Below, piece after piece: positions 6,268-13,805 of a stretch of DNA of 19,338 nt. How positions within the stretch are numbered: position 1 is the stretch's first letter; each line of letters begins with the position of its first letter. Position numbers and translations under genes: made by a program. This DNA comes from an uncultured Dorea sp. GTDB taxonomy: Bacteria; Bacillota; Clostridia; Lachnospirales; Lachnospiraceae. The notes beneath the pieces were generated by a model. It made no database searches. It was given only the letters and a program-made list of their open reading frames with translations, and was not told where the DNA came from. The stretch is from assembly GCA_910587575.1 (NCBI GenBank), contig CAJULU010000066.1:1-19338 (forward strand). Reading direction: 5' to 3'.

Positions 6268-7449
6268 CTACCGGATCTTCACTCCATCCTTCACCACTGC
6301 CCTTAACTTCAGATCCGCATCCAGCAGCACAACATTGCCCTTCTTCCCCGGCTCAAGTGATCCGTAATCCTTCTCAATCCCCAGGCACCTGGCCGGATTC
6401 CTGGTTGCACAGGCAACTGCCGTCTCAAGCGGAATCCCCATCTTCTGAACCACGGTCTTCATACATTCCATCAGGTTCGTGGCCGAACCAGCCAGCGCAC
6501 CGTTCGATACCAGGGTTGCACGGCCGTCTGCCACATTCACATCCAGCCCGCCCAGGGTATACTGCCCGTCCGGCATTCCGGTGGCGCGCATACTGTCACT
6601 GATCAGCACAATCCGGTCCGCCCCCAGCATTTTAAATGTTGCACGCACCACAGACGGATGGATGTGCACGCCGTCACAGATCATCTCCGCATTCACATGG
6701 CCGCTGTCCGACACTGCGCCTACAACTCCCGGTTTCCTGTGGGTAAATGCCGGCATGGCATTATACAGATGCACCGCATGATCCGCCCCCGCATCAAATG
6801 CCGCCATGGCCGTATCATAATCCGCATTGGTATGGGCAAGAGAAATATGAACCTTATCCTTCATATTCCGTATAAACTCCGCCGCATTCGCATTCCTCTC
6901 CGGCGCAATGCCCACAAACTTCACAAGTCCTCCGGATGCCTCCAGAAACCGCCGGCAGACGTCTTCATCACAGGTGATAATATTCCTCTCGTCCTGTGCG
7001 CCTTTCTTTTCCTCACTGATAAACGGCCCTTCCATGTTCACGCCTACCAGGTCTGCCCCACTGGCCGCCTTTCCGGTTCCGCTCTCTGCCTGCGCCTCTT
7101 TCTTATAATCCGCCGCAACCGCCAGAATCTCTTCCAGTTCATTGACCGGAAGCGTCATGGTCGCCGGGGAAATGGCCGTCACGCCCACAGAAGCCTCATA
7201 TTCTGCAATCTTTCCAATGGCCTCTTTCGTTCCGTCACAGAAATCATACCCTTTGCATCCATGGAAATGCAGATCAATCAGTCCGGGAATGGCAAAACAT
7301 CCTTCTCCGTCCAGTATCGTCTCTGTATCCATCTCATCCTGTCTGGTAACAGCCGGACCTGCTTTCTCAATCCGTCCGTCATGAATCACAATCTCCCCAT
7401 CCACAAACTCTTTGTCTTCCGTATAAACCTTTACATTTCTGATAATCAT
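6268..7449 (-). CDS. nagA: N-acetylglucosamine-6-phosphate deacetylase
   Basis: A 393-residue cytoplasmic amidohydrolase that removes acetate from GlcNAc-6-P to give GlcN-6-P, the step after NanE in sialic-acid breakdown. Visible active-site parts: HFH (H61, H63), the metal-ligand glutamate in MEGPF (E140), H206 in LAHTNAD, H227 in AVHLYNAM, and the catalytic aspartate D285 in ISDSMRATG. The SNGALAGS stretch near the C-terminus is also typical of NagA. A longer frame starts at 7527, but AGGAGGT lies seven bases before the ATG at 7447-7449 and the family normally begins at this point. It is the last clear gene of the nan operon, 114 bases after the RpiR regulator gene; a large inverted repeat fills that gap. 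nagB is not in the window. Confidence 0.95.
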   Translation of the reverse strand: MIIRNVKVYTEDKEFVDGEIVIHDGRIEKAGPAVTRQDEMDTETILDGEGCFAIPGLIDLHFHGCKGYDFCDGTKEAIGKIAEYEASVGVTAISPATMTLPVNELEEILAVAADYKKEAQAESGTGKAASGADLVGVNMEGPFISEEKKGAQDERNIITCDEDVCRRFLEASGGLVKFVGIAPERNANAAEFIRNMKDKVHISLAHTNADYDTAMAAFDAGADHAVHLYNAMPAFTHRKPGVVGAVSDSGHVNAEMICDGVHIHPSVVRATFKMLGADRIVLISDSMRATGMPDGQYTLGGLDVNVADGRATLVSNGALAGSATNLMECMKTVVQKMGIPLETAVACATRNPARCLGIEKDYGSLEPGKKGNVVLLDADLKLRAVVKDGVKIR

Positions 7450-7480
7450 GAACCTACCTCCTGATACTACAATAAGCACC

Positions 7481-7537
7481 CCTGGGAATGTGATACACCG
7501 GCAGCCCGAAACCAGCCGCCGCACCACATTCCCCAGG
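7481..7537. repeat. Long inverted repeat in the nagA leader
   Basis: CCTGGGAATGTG (7481-7492) matches CACATTCCCCAGG (7525-7537) with one extra base. A weaker inner pair, GGCAGC and GCCGCC, could extend the stem. It lies between the RpiR gene and nagA. In the minus-strand transcript no T-run follows, so it is not an ordinary terminator; it may be an RNA-stability or attenuation element, or a protein-binding palindrome. Confidence 0.6.
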
Positions 7538-7563
7538 CGTACTTTTTACATTTCTATCATATT

Positions 7564-8406
7564 TTACTCCAGCATCTGCCGCCGTCTCCCGCTTCCTTCC
7601 TCCAACGCCCGCAGCGTATTGTCATGCAGGATTTCCTTCACAAACTTATCCTGCTCTACATAATAAGAATAGATGATATCAAGCATCACCAGAATCGGAA
7701 ACTGCGGAGAAATGACATTTCCATGATTCAGATGCCTGAGAGACGGCAGAAGGACGATCTCATCACAGAATTCTTCAAAAACCCCTTTATTCTTTGCCGT
7801 CAGAAGCACCGTTTTTGCACCTCTGCGGTGCGCCTCCCGAAGCAGATACAGTACGTCCTCCTTCTCTCCGCTGATACTGATTCCGAACACCAGGCTTTCC
7901 CTGTCCTGGAACACCGCCTGCATCCGCATAAGATCCGCATCCTTGACGGAATCAATGTCAACGCCAATCCTCATGAACCGTGACTCCATCTCCTCGGCCG
8001 TAAGCCCCGAACTTCCGATTCCACATACAAAAACCCGGTTGGACTGGTTTAAATATCTGCCGATTCTTGCAATCTGCGCCTCATCCACAAGATTATAGGT
8101 CTTGTTCAGAAGCTCCTGGTAGGCGTTCAGCACCATACGGGTATTGCCGGTCATGGATTCCTGTTTCTCCACAAAGGTTTCTTCATACTGGTATACGAAT
8201 TCCCGGTAGCCCCGGTAACCGCATTTCTTGGCGAAACGGGACAAGGAAGCCTCCGACACATACAGTAATTCGGAAATGGATTTTGCAGAAAAATCCATAC
8301 GCTTGCGGTTCCTAATAAAGAAATCGGCAATCGTCCTCTCCACCAGCGTAAAATTATCATAATTCGACTCAATCATCGGCACTACAGATTTTACATAATA
8401 CTCCAT
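7564..8406 (-). CDS. nanR: RpiR-family regulator of the sialic-acid operon (NanR-type)
   Basis: A 280-residue transcription factor. Residues 1-77 form the RpiR helix-turn-helix domain, with the turn around SISELLYVSEASLSRFAKK (43-61). Residues 120-255 form a SIS sugar-phosphate-binding domain, with the phosphate loop CGIGSSG (128-134) and a second Ser-rich loop, GISISGEKED (175-184). RpiR-type NanR proteins in Firmicutes respond to amino-sugar phosphates such as ManNAc-6-P, and a place inside the nan operon between nanK and nagA supports this role. The ATG at 8404-8406 follows AAAGGATG. Likely targets are the repeats upstream of nanE. Family is certain; the ligand and the exact name are inferred from context. 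Confidence 0.9.
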   Translation of the reverse strand: MEYYVKSVVPMIESNYDNFTLVERTIADFFIRNRKRMDFSAKSISELLYVSEASLSRFAKKCGYRGYREFVYQYEETFVEKQESMTGNTRMVLNAYQELLNKTYNLVDEAQIARIGRYLNQSNRVFVCGIGSSGLTAEEMESRFMRIGVDIDSVKDADLMRMQAVFQDRESLVFGISISGEKEDVLYLLREAHRRGAKTVLLTAKNKGVFEEFCDEIVLLPSLRHLNHGNVISPQFPILVMLDIIYSYYVEQDKFVKEILHDNTLRALEEGSGRRRQMLE

Positions 8407-8447
8407 CGCATTTCATCCTTTTTGCTTCCAGGAAACAGACTGCACAA

Positions 8448-9350
8448 TCAGCATGGTTCCTTCCACAGAGACTGCCGCTGCATGAAATGGTAGAAAGCTC
8501 CTAACATACCGGCATCATTCCTATGCTTCGCAAATGCAATCCTGGTACGGTCTGCCATACTGGGAATCAAGTATTTCTCCACAGCCTTCTCAATCCTGCC
8601 CTTCAGATACTCCTCCTGGGCCATGATGCCGCCGCCAAGGACCACTACCTCCGGATTCAGCACATAACAGATATTGGCAATTCCCTGTCCCAGAACATCC
8701 GTCATCTCATCAATGGCCCGGATGCAGAGTGTGTCCCCCTTCTTCGCCTCCCCGAAGATCCGGTATCCGTTCCAGTTCTCCGTCGGCTCGTTCTTCCACT
8801 CTGACACTTTTCTGGAAAGAATACTGGCGGCTCCCAGGGTCTGGAAATCACTCCCCGCCATATGCATATACCCCACCTCGCAGGCGCTGTTACTAAACCC
8901 ATGGAACACCTTGCCGTCTATGATGGCACATCCGCCGATCCCCGTCCCTACCGTCAGCATAAGAGAGGATGTACTTCCCTTTGACGCCCCGGACACCGAC
9001 TCGGCAAGCCCTGCGCAGTTCACATCATTTTCCACCTCGCAGGGAACCTGGAACCGGTTCTCCATGGTCTCCTTGAACCGTGTACCGGCATACTCCGGAA
9101 TCAGAGGAGCCGAATGGAAGATCTCTCCCTTTTCTGTGTCCACCATTCCCGCCGTCGAGATACAGATACCGTCCACGGCTTCGGCCTCATGATACCGTTC
9201 CACGATGCCCACAGCCTTTGCCAGAATGGAAGCGCCGCCCCTGTAACTCTCTGTGCGCATCTCGCTTCGACATACCAGTTCCCCGTCTCCGTTCAAAACC
9301 CCGTATTTGACCGCCGTCCCGCCTATATCAATGCTTACATATCTCTTCAT
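8448..9350 (-). CDS. nanK: N-acetylmannosamine kinase, ROK family
   Basis: A 300-residue sugar kinase that would phosphorylate ManNAc to ManNAc-6-P with ATP. ROK/ASKHA features: DIGGTAVK (8-15) for phosphate binding, the catalytic aspartate in ENDVN (D109), VGTGIGG (134-140), and LGGGIM near 238-243 for the adenosine site. Unusually, the ROK zinc motif CxCGxxGC is absent, and the usual GH of the ExGH sugar/zinc site is GY (EVGYMHM, 158-164). Zinc-free ROK NanK proteins are known in some bacteria, so this need not mean loss of function. The ribosome site (AGAAGGG) is weak. The gene lies 63 bases after the YhcH/NanQ gene and 41 before the RpiR gene. Operon context selects ManNAc over glucose as substrate. 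Confidence 0.9.
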   Translation of the reverse strand: MKRYVSIDIGGTAVKYGVLNGDGELVCRSEMRTESYRGGASILAKAVGIVERYHEAEAVDGICISTAGMVDTEKGEIFHSAPLIPEYAGTRFKETMENRFQVPCEVENDVNCAGLAESVSGASKGSTSSLMLTVGTGIGGCAIIDGKVFHGFSNSACEVGYMHMAGSDFQTLGAASILSRKVSEWKNEPTENWNGYRIFGEAKKGDTLCIRAIDEMTDVLGQGIANICYVLNPEVVVLGGGIMAQEEYLKGRIEKAVEKYLIPSMADRTRIAFAKHRNDAGMLGAFYHFMQRQSLWKEPC

Positions 9351-9413
9351 ATCTGTACCCTTCTGATTATAATATATTCTTTCTATTTCCGCAATCCGTA
9401 CGCCGGAACCTGT

Positions 9414-9863
9414 TTATATACGCACCTTGAAAATCGCCTTTTTAATCTTCTGGGATTCCTTCGCTGCCACTGCCGTCCGGTGGGCATCAGCCGGATAGCA
9501 GATCAGGAAATCCCCTTCTCTTAATCTCACGTCTCCGTTTTTTTCGCCCTCCATGGGCAGGAAATCATCCTCCGGTACATAGTCCTTTACATCCATATTC
9601 TGAATGAAATTCATGTCAATCTGCTCTTCACCCTTAAGCATCAGATGAATATCCAGATAATCCCTGTGTGCTTCCCAGAAACGTTTCTCCGCCTCCACAG
9701 TTTCGTATTCCACGATATTCACAAACAACCGTTTCCCATCTATCTCATGGCTGCCCTTCCCGAATTCATTCAGATCGTGCTCCTTCGCATACCGGAAACA
9801 CTCAAACACTGCATCTTCCAGAAAGAAGTATTCCTTAAGATTCTGAATATTACCGAAAATCAT
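9414..9863 (-). CDS. nanQ: YhcH/YjgK/YiaL (DUF386) protein, N-acetylneuraminate anomerase type
   Basis: A 149-residue single-domain cupin-like protein. The DUF386 hallmarks are EAHRDYLDIH (64-73), giving the conserved metal-site His and Glu/Asp residues, EGDFLICYPADAH (116-128) with H128, and the C-terminal KIKKAIFKV (139-147) with its conserved lysine. In E. coli the family member NanQ (YhcH) speeds conversion of alpha-Neu5Ac to the beta form (anomer change); others may act on related sugars. AAAGGAG lies six bases before the ATG. It directly follows the symporter gene (31 bases) in the nan operon, which fits a task on freshly imported sialic acid. Confidence 0.9.
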   Translation of the reverse strand: MIFGNIQNLKEYFFLEDAVFECFRYAKEHDLNEFGKGSHEIDGKRLFVNIVEYETVEAEKRFWEAHRDYLDIHLMLKGEEQIDMNFIQNMDVKDYVPEDDFLPMEGEKNGDVRLREGDFLICYPADAHRTAVAAKESQKIKKAIFKVRI

Positions 9864-9894
9864 ACGCTTTTCTCCTTTTGCAAAATAGTATGGA

Positions 9895-11400
9895 CTAATT
9901 TTTATAAATCGTTGTGTCAGGCGCCGGCAGGGATGTATCCCCTTTGACCTTCCTGTAGATCATGCTTGCCGGGATTCCTACCACCAGGGATACTCCGATT
10001 GAAATCAGAGAGTAAGACCAGATGGTGACAGCCTCTGCCGGAACGAAATACTTGATTCCCACCATCACAATGGAAGCCGCAATGAATGCCAGGGTTGCTC
10101 CAAATGTATTTGCCACCTTTGTAAACGCACCCAGAATGAAGGTTCCGATCAGAATACCAAGTACCAGGCCCATAAATCCGTTAAACCACTCATATGCAGA
10201 TTTGACGCCGCCGTTTGCCAGAACCATGGCCACTGCGATGGAAAAGATTCCAACAATCAGAGACACATACTGGCCAATCTTCGTCTGGGTCTCGAAACTC
10301 AGTTCCTTCTTGGTAAGTCGTGCCTGGATATCCAGAGTCCAGCTTGCCGCAACCGAGTTAAGCCCGGTGGAAAGGGTGGACTGGGACGCTGCGTAGATTG
10401 CCGCCAGAAGCAGTCCCGTGATACCTACCGGAAGTTCAAAAGCAATGTAGGATGCAAAGATCTGATCCTGCGCTGCTGCCGGCGGAAGTTCATTCTGCTG
10501 GTAGAACACATACAGTCCGGTTCCGATCAAATAGAACACAGTGGCAATAAAGATGGAAAGGGCACCGTTTGTCAGCATCATTTTATTTAACTTCTTCGTA
10601 TCCGTCGTGGTGGTAAAACGCTGCACAATATCCTGGCTGGACACATAGGAACCCATGGTATTAAATCCGGCGCCTACAATCAGAATAAACACGCTGTCTT
10701 TTAAAATATTAATGTTGAAAATCGGCTGATCCGGCGCAAGGAATTTGTTCTCTGCGGAAAGTGCATGAAATACTGCCCCAACTCCTCCGTCAATATGCAC
10801 CAGAAGGAAGATCAGCGAGAACGTGACCCCGATCAGCAGAACGGATCCCTGAATAAAATCTGTCCAGAGTACGGATTTCAATCCGCCTGTGTACGAGTAA
10901 ATGATTGCAATGACGCCCATGATGATAATCAGTATGTTTACGTTGATTCCGGTCAGGCTTCCCAGCACCATACAGGGCAGGTACATGATAATTGACATAC
11001 GTCCTACCTGGTAGATGATGAACATCACGGCTCCCAGGACACGAAGTCCTTTGCTCCCGAACCTGAGCTCCAGGTAATGATATGCGGTGTCAATATCCAG
11101 TTTGCTGTAGATCGGCAGGAAAAACCGGATGGTCAGCGGAATGGCAAGCAGCATACCGAGCTGGGCAAACCACATGATCCAGGTTCCCGCATAAGAGTTT
11201 CCCGCAAGGGACAAAAAGGAAATCGGGCTTAAAAGAGTCGCAAATATGGATACGGATGTGACCCACCACGGAACGGTTCCATCGCCCTTAAAGAATTCTT
11301 TCCCCTGCATATCTTTTTTTGCAAAATGAAGTCCGGCAAATAATACTGCTGCCAGATATACTACCAGAATAACCAGGTCTATTACTGTAAATCCTTGCAT
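9895..11400 (-). CDS. Sodium:solute symporter (SSS family), sialic acid uptake
   Basis: A 501-residue integral membrane protein with about 13 hydrophobic segments, starting with one at residues 5-25. SSS landmarks: SPISFLSLAGNSYAGTW (58-74) in the first core helix, the signature GGLKSVLWTDFIQG (172-185), and ASQSTLSTGLNSVAASW (338-354), whose serines line the Na2 sodium site. It should bring N-acetylneuraminate into the cell with Na+, like the SiaT/STM1128 group; sugar specificity is inferred from the operon. GAGGAGG lies before the ATG at 11398-11400. It sits between nanA and the YhcH/NanQ gene. The gap to nanA holds a stem-loop. This transporter choice differs from the ABC-type sialic-acid or anhydro-sialic-acid systems of some other gut Firmicutes. 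Confidence 0.9.
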   Translation of the reverse strand: MQGFTVIDLVILVVYLAAVLFAGLHFAKKDMQGKEFFKGDGTVPWWVTSVSIFATLLSPISFLSLAGNSYAGTWIMWFAQLGMLLAIPLTIRFFLPIYSKLDIDTAYHYLELRFGSKGLRVLGAVMFIIYQVGRMSIIMYLPCMVLGSLTGINVNILIIIMGVIAIIYSYTGGLKSVLWTDFIQGSVLLIGVTFSLIFLLVHIDGGVGAVFHALSAENKFLAPDQPIFNINILKDSVFILIVGAGFNTMGSYVSSQDIVQRFTTTTDTKKLNKMMLTNGALSIFIATVFYLIGTGLYVFYQQNELPPAAAQDQIFASYIAFELPVGITGLLLAAIYAASQSTLSTGLNSVAASWTLDIQARLTKKELSFETQTKIGQYVSLIVGIFSIAVAMVLANGGVKSAYEWFNGFMGLVLGILIGTFILGAFTKVANTFGATLAFIAASIVMVGIKYFVPAEAVTIWSYSLISIGVSLVVGIPASMIYRKVKGDTSLPAPDTTIYKN

Positions 11401-11418
11401 TTTCTATCCTCCTCATTT

Positions 11419-11455
11419 GTATTCCCGGAATCTCTGCTTCCCATTCCGGGAGTAC
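11419..11455. repeat. Stem-loop between nanA and the symporter gene
   Basis: TCCCGGAAT (11423-11431) pairs with ATTCCGGGA (11443-11451) around 11 bases; outer GTA/TAC pairs extend it past one mismatch. There is no T-run after it on the minus strand, and the symporter ribosome site follows at once. It most likely protects or processes the mRNA between the two cistrons. Confidence 0.6.
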
Positions 11456-11467
11456 ACTTTTCTAAAA

Positions 11468-12388
11468 TCATTCCAGATACCTCTCCTTCGCACTGCGGAT
11501 CATCTGTGCGGCTTCTTCCACAACTGCCATGTCGCTTTCCACCAGAGACGGCAGCGGCTCTCTCACGCCTCCCAGATCCAGCCCTTCATTGATCTTTAAG
11601 ACAGCCTTGATGACTCCGTACATATTTCCCCGTGCAGAACACAGCTTGTAGATGATCTCATTGACCGCATACTGAAGTTCTCTTGCCCGTGCCAGATCTC
11701 CAGCCTTTACATATTCCTCAAGCTTCAAGAACAGTTCCGGCATTGCGCCGTAGGTGCCGCCGATGCCTCCTTCGGCTCCGATTGCCAGGCCGCTGATAAA
11801 CTGCTCGTCCGGGCCGTTAAACACAATGTAATCCTCTCCTGCCGCCTGCTTGAACATCTGGATATCCTGCACCGGCATGGAAGAGTTCTTTACGCCGATG
11901 ACTCTTGGATTCTTACGCATCTCATCGAACAGTCCCATGGTCAGCGCAACGCCCGCAAGCTGGGGAATGTTGTAGATGACAAAGTCCGTATCCGGTGCTG
12001 CAGAACTGATATCATTCCAGTACCTGGCAATGGCGTACTCCGGCAGGCGGAAATAAATCGGCGGAATCGCAGCAATCGCATCCACACCCTGGCTCTGGGC
12101 ATGTCTGGCAAGTTCCATACTGTCTTTGGTGTTATTGCACGCCACATGGGCAATGATCGTCAGCTTTCCTTCTGCTGCTTTCATCACATTTTCAAGGACA
12201 ATTTTGCGATCCTCTACGCTCTGGTAGATGCATTCCCCGGAAGAACCGTTTACATAAAGGCCCTTCACACCTTTTTCCACATAATACCGTGTCAGTGCCT
12301 GTACTCCCTGGGGACTGATATTGCCCTCCTGATCATAGCATGCATAAAATGCCGGGATCACTCCTTTGTACTTACTTAAATCTCTCAT
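11468..12388 (-). CDS. nanA: N-acetylneuraminate lyase
   Basis: A 306-residue (beta/alpha)8-barrel class I aldolase of the DHDPS/NAL family that splits Neu5Ac into ManNAc and pyruvate. Active-site residues: the GSSGE loop (48-52), Tyr139 in YNIP (139-142), and the Schiff-base lysine K167 in GVKNSS (165-170). The GGIGGTYGAMPEL stretch (about 212-224) matches the NAL subfamily rather than dihydrodipicolinate synthase, and the operon agrees. The ATG at 12386-12388 is preceded by AAGGAG at eight bases. It lies 63 bases after nanE and is followed by the symporter gene. Length is normal for the family. Confidence 0.95.
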   Translation of the reverse strand: MRDLSKYKGVIPAFYACYDQEGNISPQGVQALTRYYVEKGVKGLYVNGSSGECIYQSVEDRKIVLENVMKAAEGKLTIIAHVACNNTKDSMELARHAQSQGVDAIAAIPPIYFRLPEYAIARYWNDISSAAPDTDFVIYNIPQLAGVALTMGLFDEMRKNPRVIGVKNSSMPVQDIQMFKQAAGEDYIVFNGPDEQFISGLAIGAEGGIGGTYGAMPELFLKLEEYVKAGDLARARELQYAVNEIIYKLCSARGNMYGVIKAVLKINEGLDLGGVREPLPSLVESDMAVVEEAAQMIRSAKERYLE

Positions 12389-12451
12389 TGCTTCTTCTCC
12401 TTCTTCTTTCCTGATTTTGTATGTTTTTCGTTTCCTTCTGCCATGCGTGTA

Positions 12452-13141
12452 CTATTCTGCCAGTTTTTCTGCAAATGTCTTTGTGATCAGCTGTGGTCTT
12501 GTGATGATGGAACCCACCACCACACAGAAAGAACCAAGTTCAATCACACGTTTTGCTTTCTCGGGCGTATCGATATTGCCCTCTGCAATGACCCGATGCT
12601 TTACCTGGGCCAGTATCTTTCTGATAATCTCAAAATCATCTGCCTCAATCCTGTCTCCCTGGCTCTGCTTCGTGTATCCCACCATGGTTGTTCCGATAAA
12701 ATCAAATCCCAGTTCATCCGCATGAACCGCTTCCTCGATGGTGGAACAGTCTGCCATAAAAAGCTGATCCGGATACCGTTCTTTCACCTGGGCAAAAAAC
12801 GTGTCAAGCGTAAGCCCTCCTGGCCTTAGCCCTCCGGTTGCATCCATGGCGATGATCTCCGGCTTCACATCCATCAGTTCCTCAATTTCCTTCATCGTAG
12901 GCGTAATATAGATCCCGCTGTCTTCATAATCTCTCTTCACGATTCCTATGATGGGAAGGTCTGTCTGTGACTGGATCTCACGGATATCCTCCCTGGTGTT
13001 TGCACGGATTCCTGCCGCCCCTCCCTGTTTCGCCGCCAGCGCCATCCGTCCCATGATGAAGGATGAATGCAGCGGCTCGTCAGGCAATGCCTGGCAGGAT
13101 ACCACCAGTCTGCCCTTTAATTGTTCTACACATTCTTTCAT
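12452..13141 (-). CDS. nanE: N-acetylmannosamine-6-phosphate 2-epimerase
   Basis: A 229-residue TIM-barrel enzyme that turns ManNAc-6-P into GlcNAc-6-P. Visible: the start LVVSCQALPDEPLHSS (12-27), GIRANT (44-49), the catalytic lysine in IVKRDY (K69), IAMDATGG (97-104), MADCST (129-134), GTTMVGYT (150-157) and the catalytic glutamate in AEGNI (E187). A longer frame reaches 13201, but AAAGGAG lies seven bases before the ATG at 13139-13141, and the extra 20 residues do not look like the family. It is the first gene of the nan operon, with a promoter about 60 bases upstream. Confidence 0.94.
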   Translation of the reverse strand: MKECVEQLKGRLVVSCQALPDEPLHSSFIMGRMALAAKQGGAAGIRANTREDIREIQSQTDLPIIGIVKRDYEDSGIYITPTMKEIEELMDVKPEIIAMDATGGLRPGGLTLDTFFAQVKERYPDQLFMADCSTIEEAVHADELGFDFIGTTMVGYTKQSQGDRIEADDFEIIRKILAQVKHRVIAEGNIDTPEKAKRVIELGSFCVVVGSIITRPQLITKTFAEKLAE

Positions 13142-13203
13142 ACTCTGCTCCTTTCCCGCCGCAGAATGTTTGCTGTACTTTTGTTTCCTGGTTTCTGCCA
13201 CCC

Positions 13204-13232
13204 AGTATACGCAGTTGCGATTTTATTTTCAA
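13204..13232 (-). promoter_or_regulatory. Promoter of the nan operon
   Basis: On the minus strand, TTGAAA (13227-13232), 17 bases, TATACT (13204-13209): a good sigma-A-type promoter. Predicted start of transcription is near 13197, giving a leader of about 55 bases before nanE. No other promoter of similar quality was found inside the operon. Confidence 0.75.
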
Positions 13233-13305
13233 TAGGTTTTACCTGTTCTGAAACTTCTTTCACCATTTTCAAAACAGACTAGTTTATCGGATAAATTTTA
13301 CCTGG
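13233..13305. promoter_or_regulatory. Candidate regulator-binding repeats upstream of the nan promoter
   Basis: Two copies of TTTTACCTG, at 13237-13245 and 13296-13304, lie 59 bases apart in the same direction. Between them is an exact inverted repeat, TGAAA-CTTC-TTTCA (13249-13262). The first copy almost touches the -35 box. These are the best candidates for NanR (RpiR-type) or carbon-control sites. The TGAAA palindrome resembles a cre box in its arms but lacks the central CG. Confidence 0.45.
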
Positions 13306-13352
13306 ATTTTTGGTAATGTTGCACAATGGAAGGTTACTTCTTTCCAACTGTG

Positions 13353-13397
13353 AAAGTACCCTCAGCGTAAATGAATCAGATACGCTGAGGGTACTTT
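13353..13397. terminator. 17-bp perfect palindrome between nan operon and hicAB
   Basis: AAAGTACCCTCAGCGTA (13353-13369) and TACGCTGAGGGTACTTT (13381-13397) pair without a mismatch around an 11-base loop. A loose T-rich stretch (AGTTATTTGTAGTTTTT) follows on the plus strand. It stands in a divergent gap with no visible gene to end, so it may be an insulator-like terminator or the remnant of a small repeat element. I see no gene in the 388 bases between nanE and hicA; the gap holds the nan promoter, this palindrome and the hicAB control region. Confidence 0.5.
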
Positions 13398-13429
13398 AGT
13401 TATTTGTAGTTTTTGAAAAAGTATACCTT

Positions 13430-13458
13430 ATGTAATACATTCCATGTATATCATGTAT
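13430..13458. promoter_or_regulatory. Probable HicB operator region
   Basis: A cluster of ATGTAT/ATACAT half-sites: ATGTAATACAT (13430-13440, itself palindromic), ATACAT-TCC-ATGTAT (13435-13449) and a further ATGTAT (13453-13458). It lies 14 bases before the hicAB -35 box. HicB antitoxins repress their own operon by binding such short inverted repeats, so self-regulation is likely; binding itself is inferred. Confidence 0.5.
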
Positions 13459-13472
13459 CATAAAAACAGCAC

Positions 13473-13502
13473 TTGACATAATGATACTATATATAATACT
13501 AT
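13473..13502 (+). promoter_or_regulatory. Promoter of hicAB
   Basis: TTGACA (13473-13478) followed at 18 bases by TACTAT (13497-13502). A perfect TATAAT (13492-13497) is also present but only 13 bases from the TTGACA, so the -10 is uncertain. Start of transcription should fall about 20 bases before the hicA ATG. Confidence 0.6.
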
Positions 13503-13529
13503 TTAATAAAGAAAGGAGTATTCTGTATC

Positions 13530-13760
13530 ATGCCAAGTATATCCAAAGTAATTGACAAAATGAAACGTCAACCTAACGGAATACGGCCAGAAGAAGCAGA
13601 ACGGGTACTGAACGCATATGGATACACCCCAGTGAGACAGAAGGGAAGCCACAGACATTATCTGAACAAAATAACTGGCGATCTCATCACAATAAAACAG
13701 GAGTGCCCGTTAAAGAAAGTGTACATAGTAGATATTCTATTCAGAATCGGAGAATCATAA
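13530..13760 (+). CDS. hicA: HicA toxin, mRNA interferase
   Basis: A 76-residue protein with the small double-stranded-RNA-binding-like fold of HicA. The hallmark GSHRHY (39-44) contains the catalytic histidine H41, followed by a beta strand and the ITIKQECPLKK stretch that takes the place of the usual VPxHxxKEL segment. HicA cuts mRNA and slows growth when not held by HicB. GGAG lies 11 bases before the ATG, a rather long gap, which would keep toxin output low. hicB follows after 45 bases on the same strand. Family and role are clear from the pair; activity is not shown by sequence alone, but key residues are intact. Confidence 0.92.
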   Translation: MPSISKVIDKMKRQPNGIRPEEAERVLNAYGYTPVRQKGSHRHYLNKITGDLITIKQECPLKKVYIVDILFRIGES

Positions 13761-13805
13761 TCCCCGAACAAAAATATAATAGAAGATGAAAAGGAGTGCC
13801 TGTAA

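Noticed and set aside
6658..7464. Long plus-strand open frame opposite nagA
   Set aside because: Shadow of nagA, which has all active-site motifs; no ribosome site or known domain in the plus frame.
9366..9394. Possible internal promoter before nanK: TTGCGG, 17 bases, TATAAT on the minus strand
   Set aside because: The -35 is poor and transcription would begin only about nine bases before the start codon, leaving little or no ribosome site.
13249..13262. cre (CcpA) box reading of TGAAACTTCTTTCA
   Set aside because: The arms fit but the central CG of the cre consensus is missing; kept only as an unassigned palindrome.
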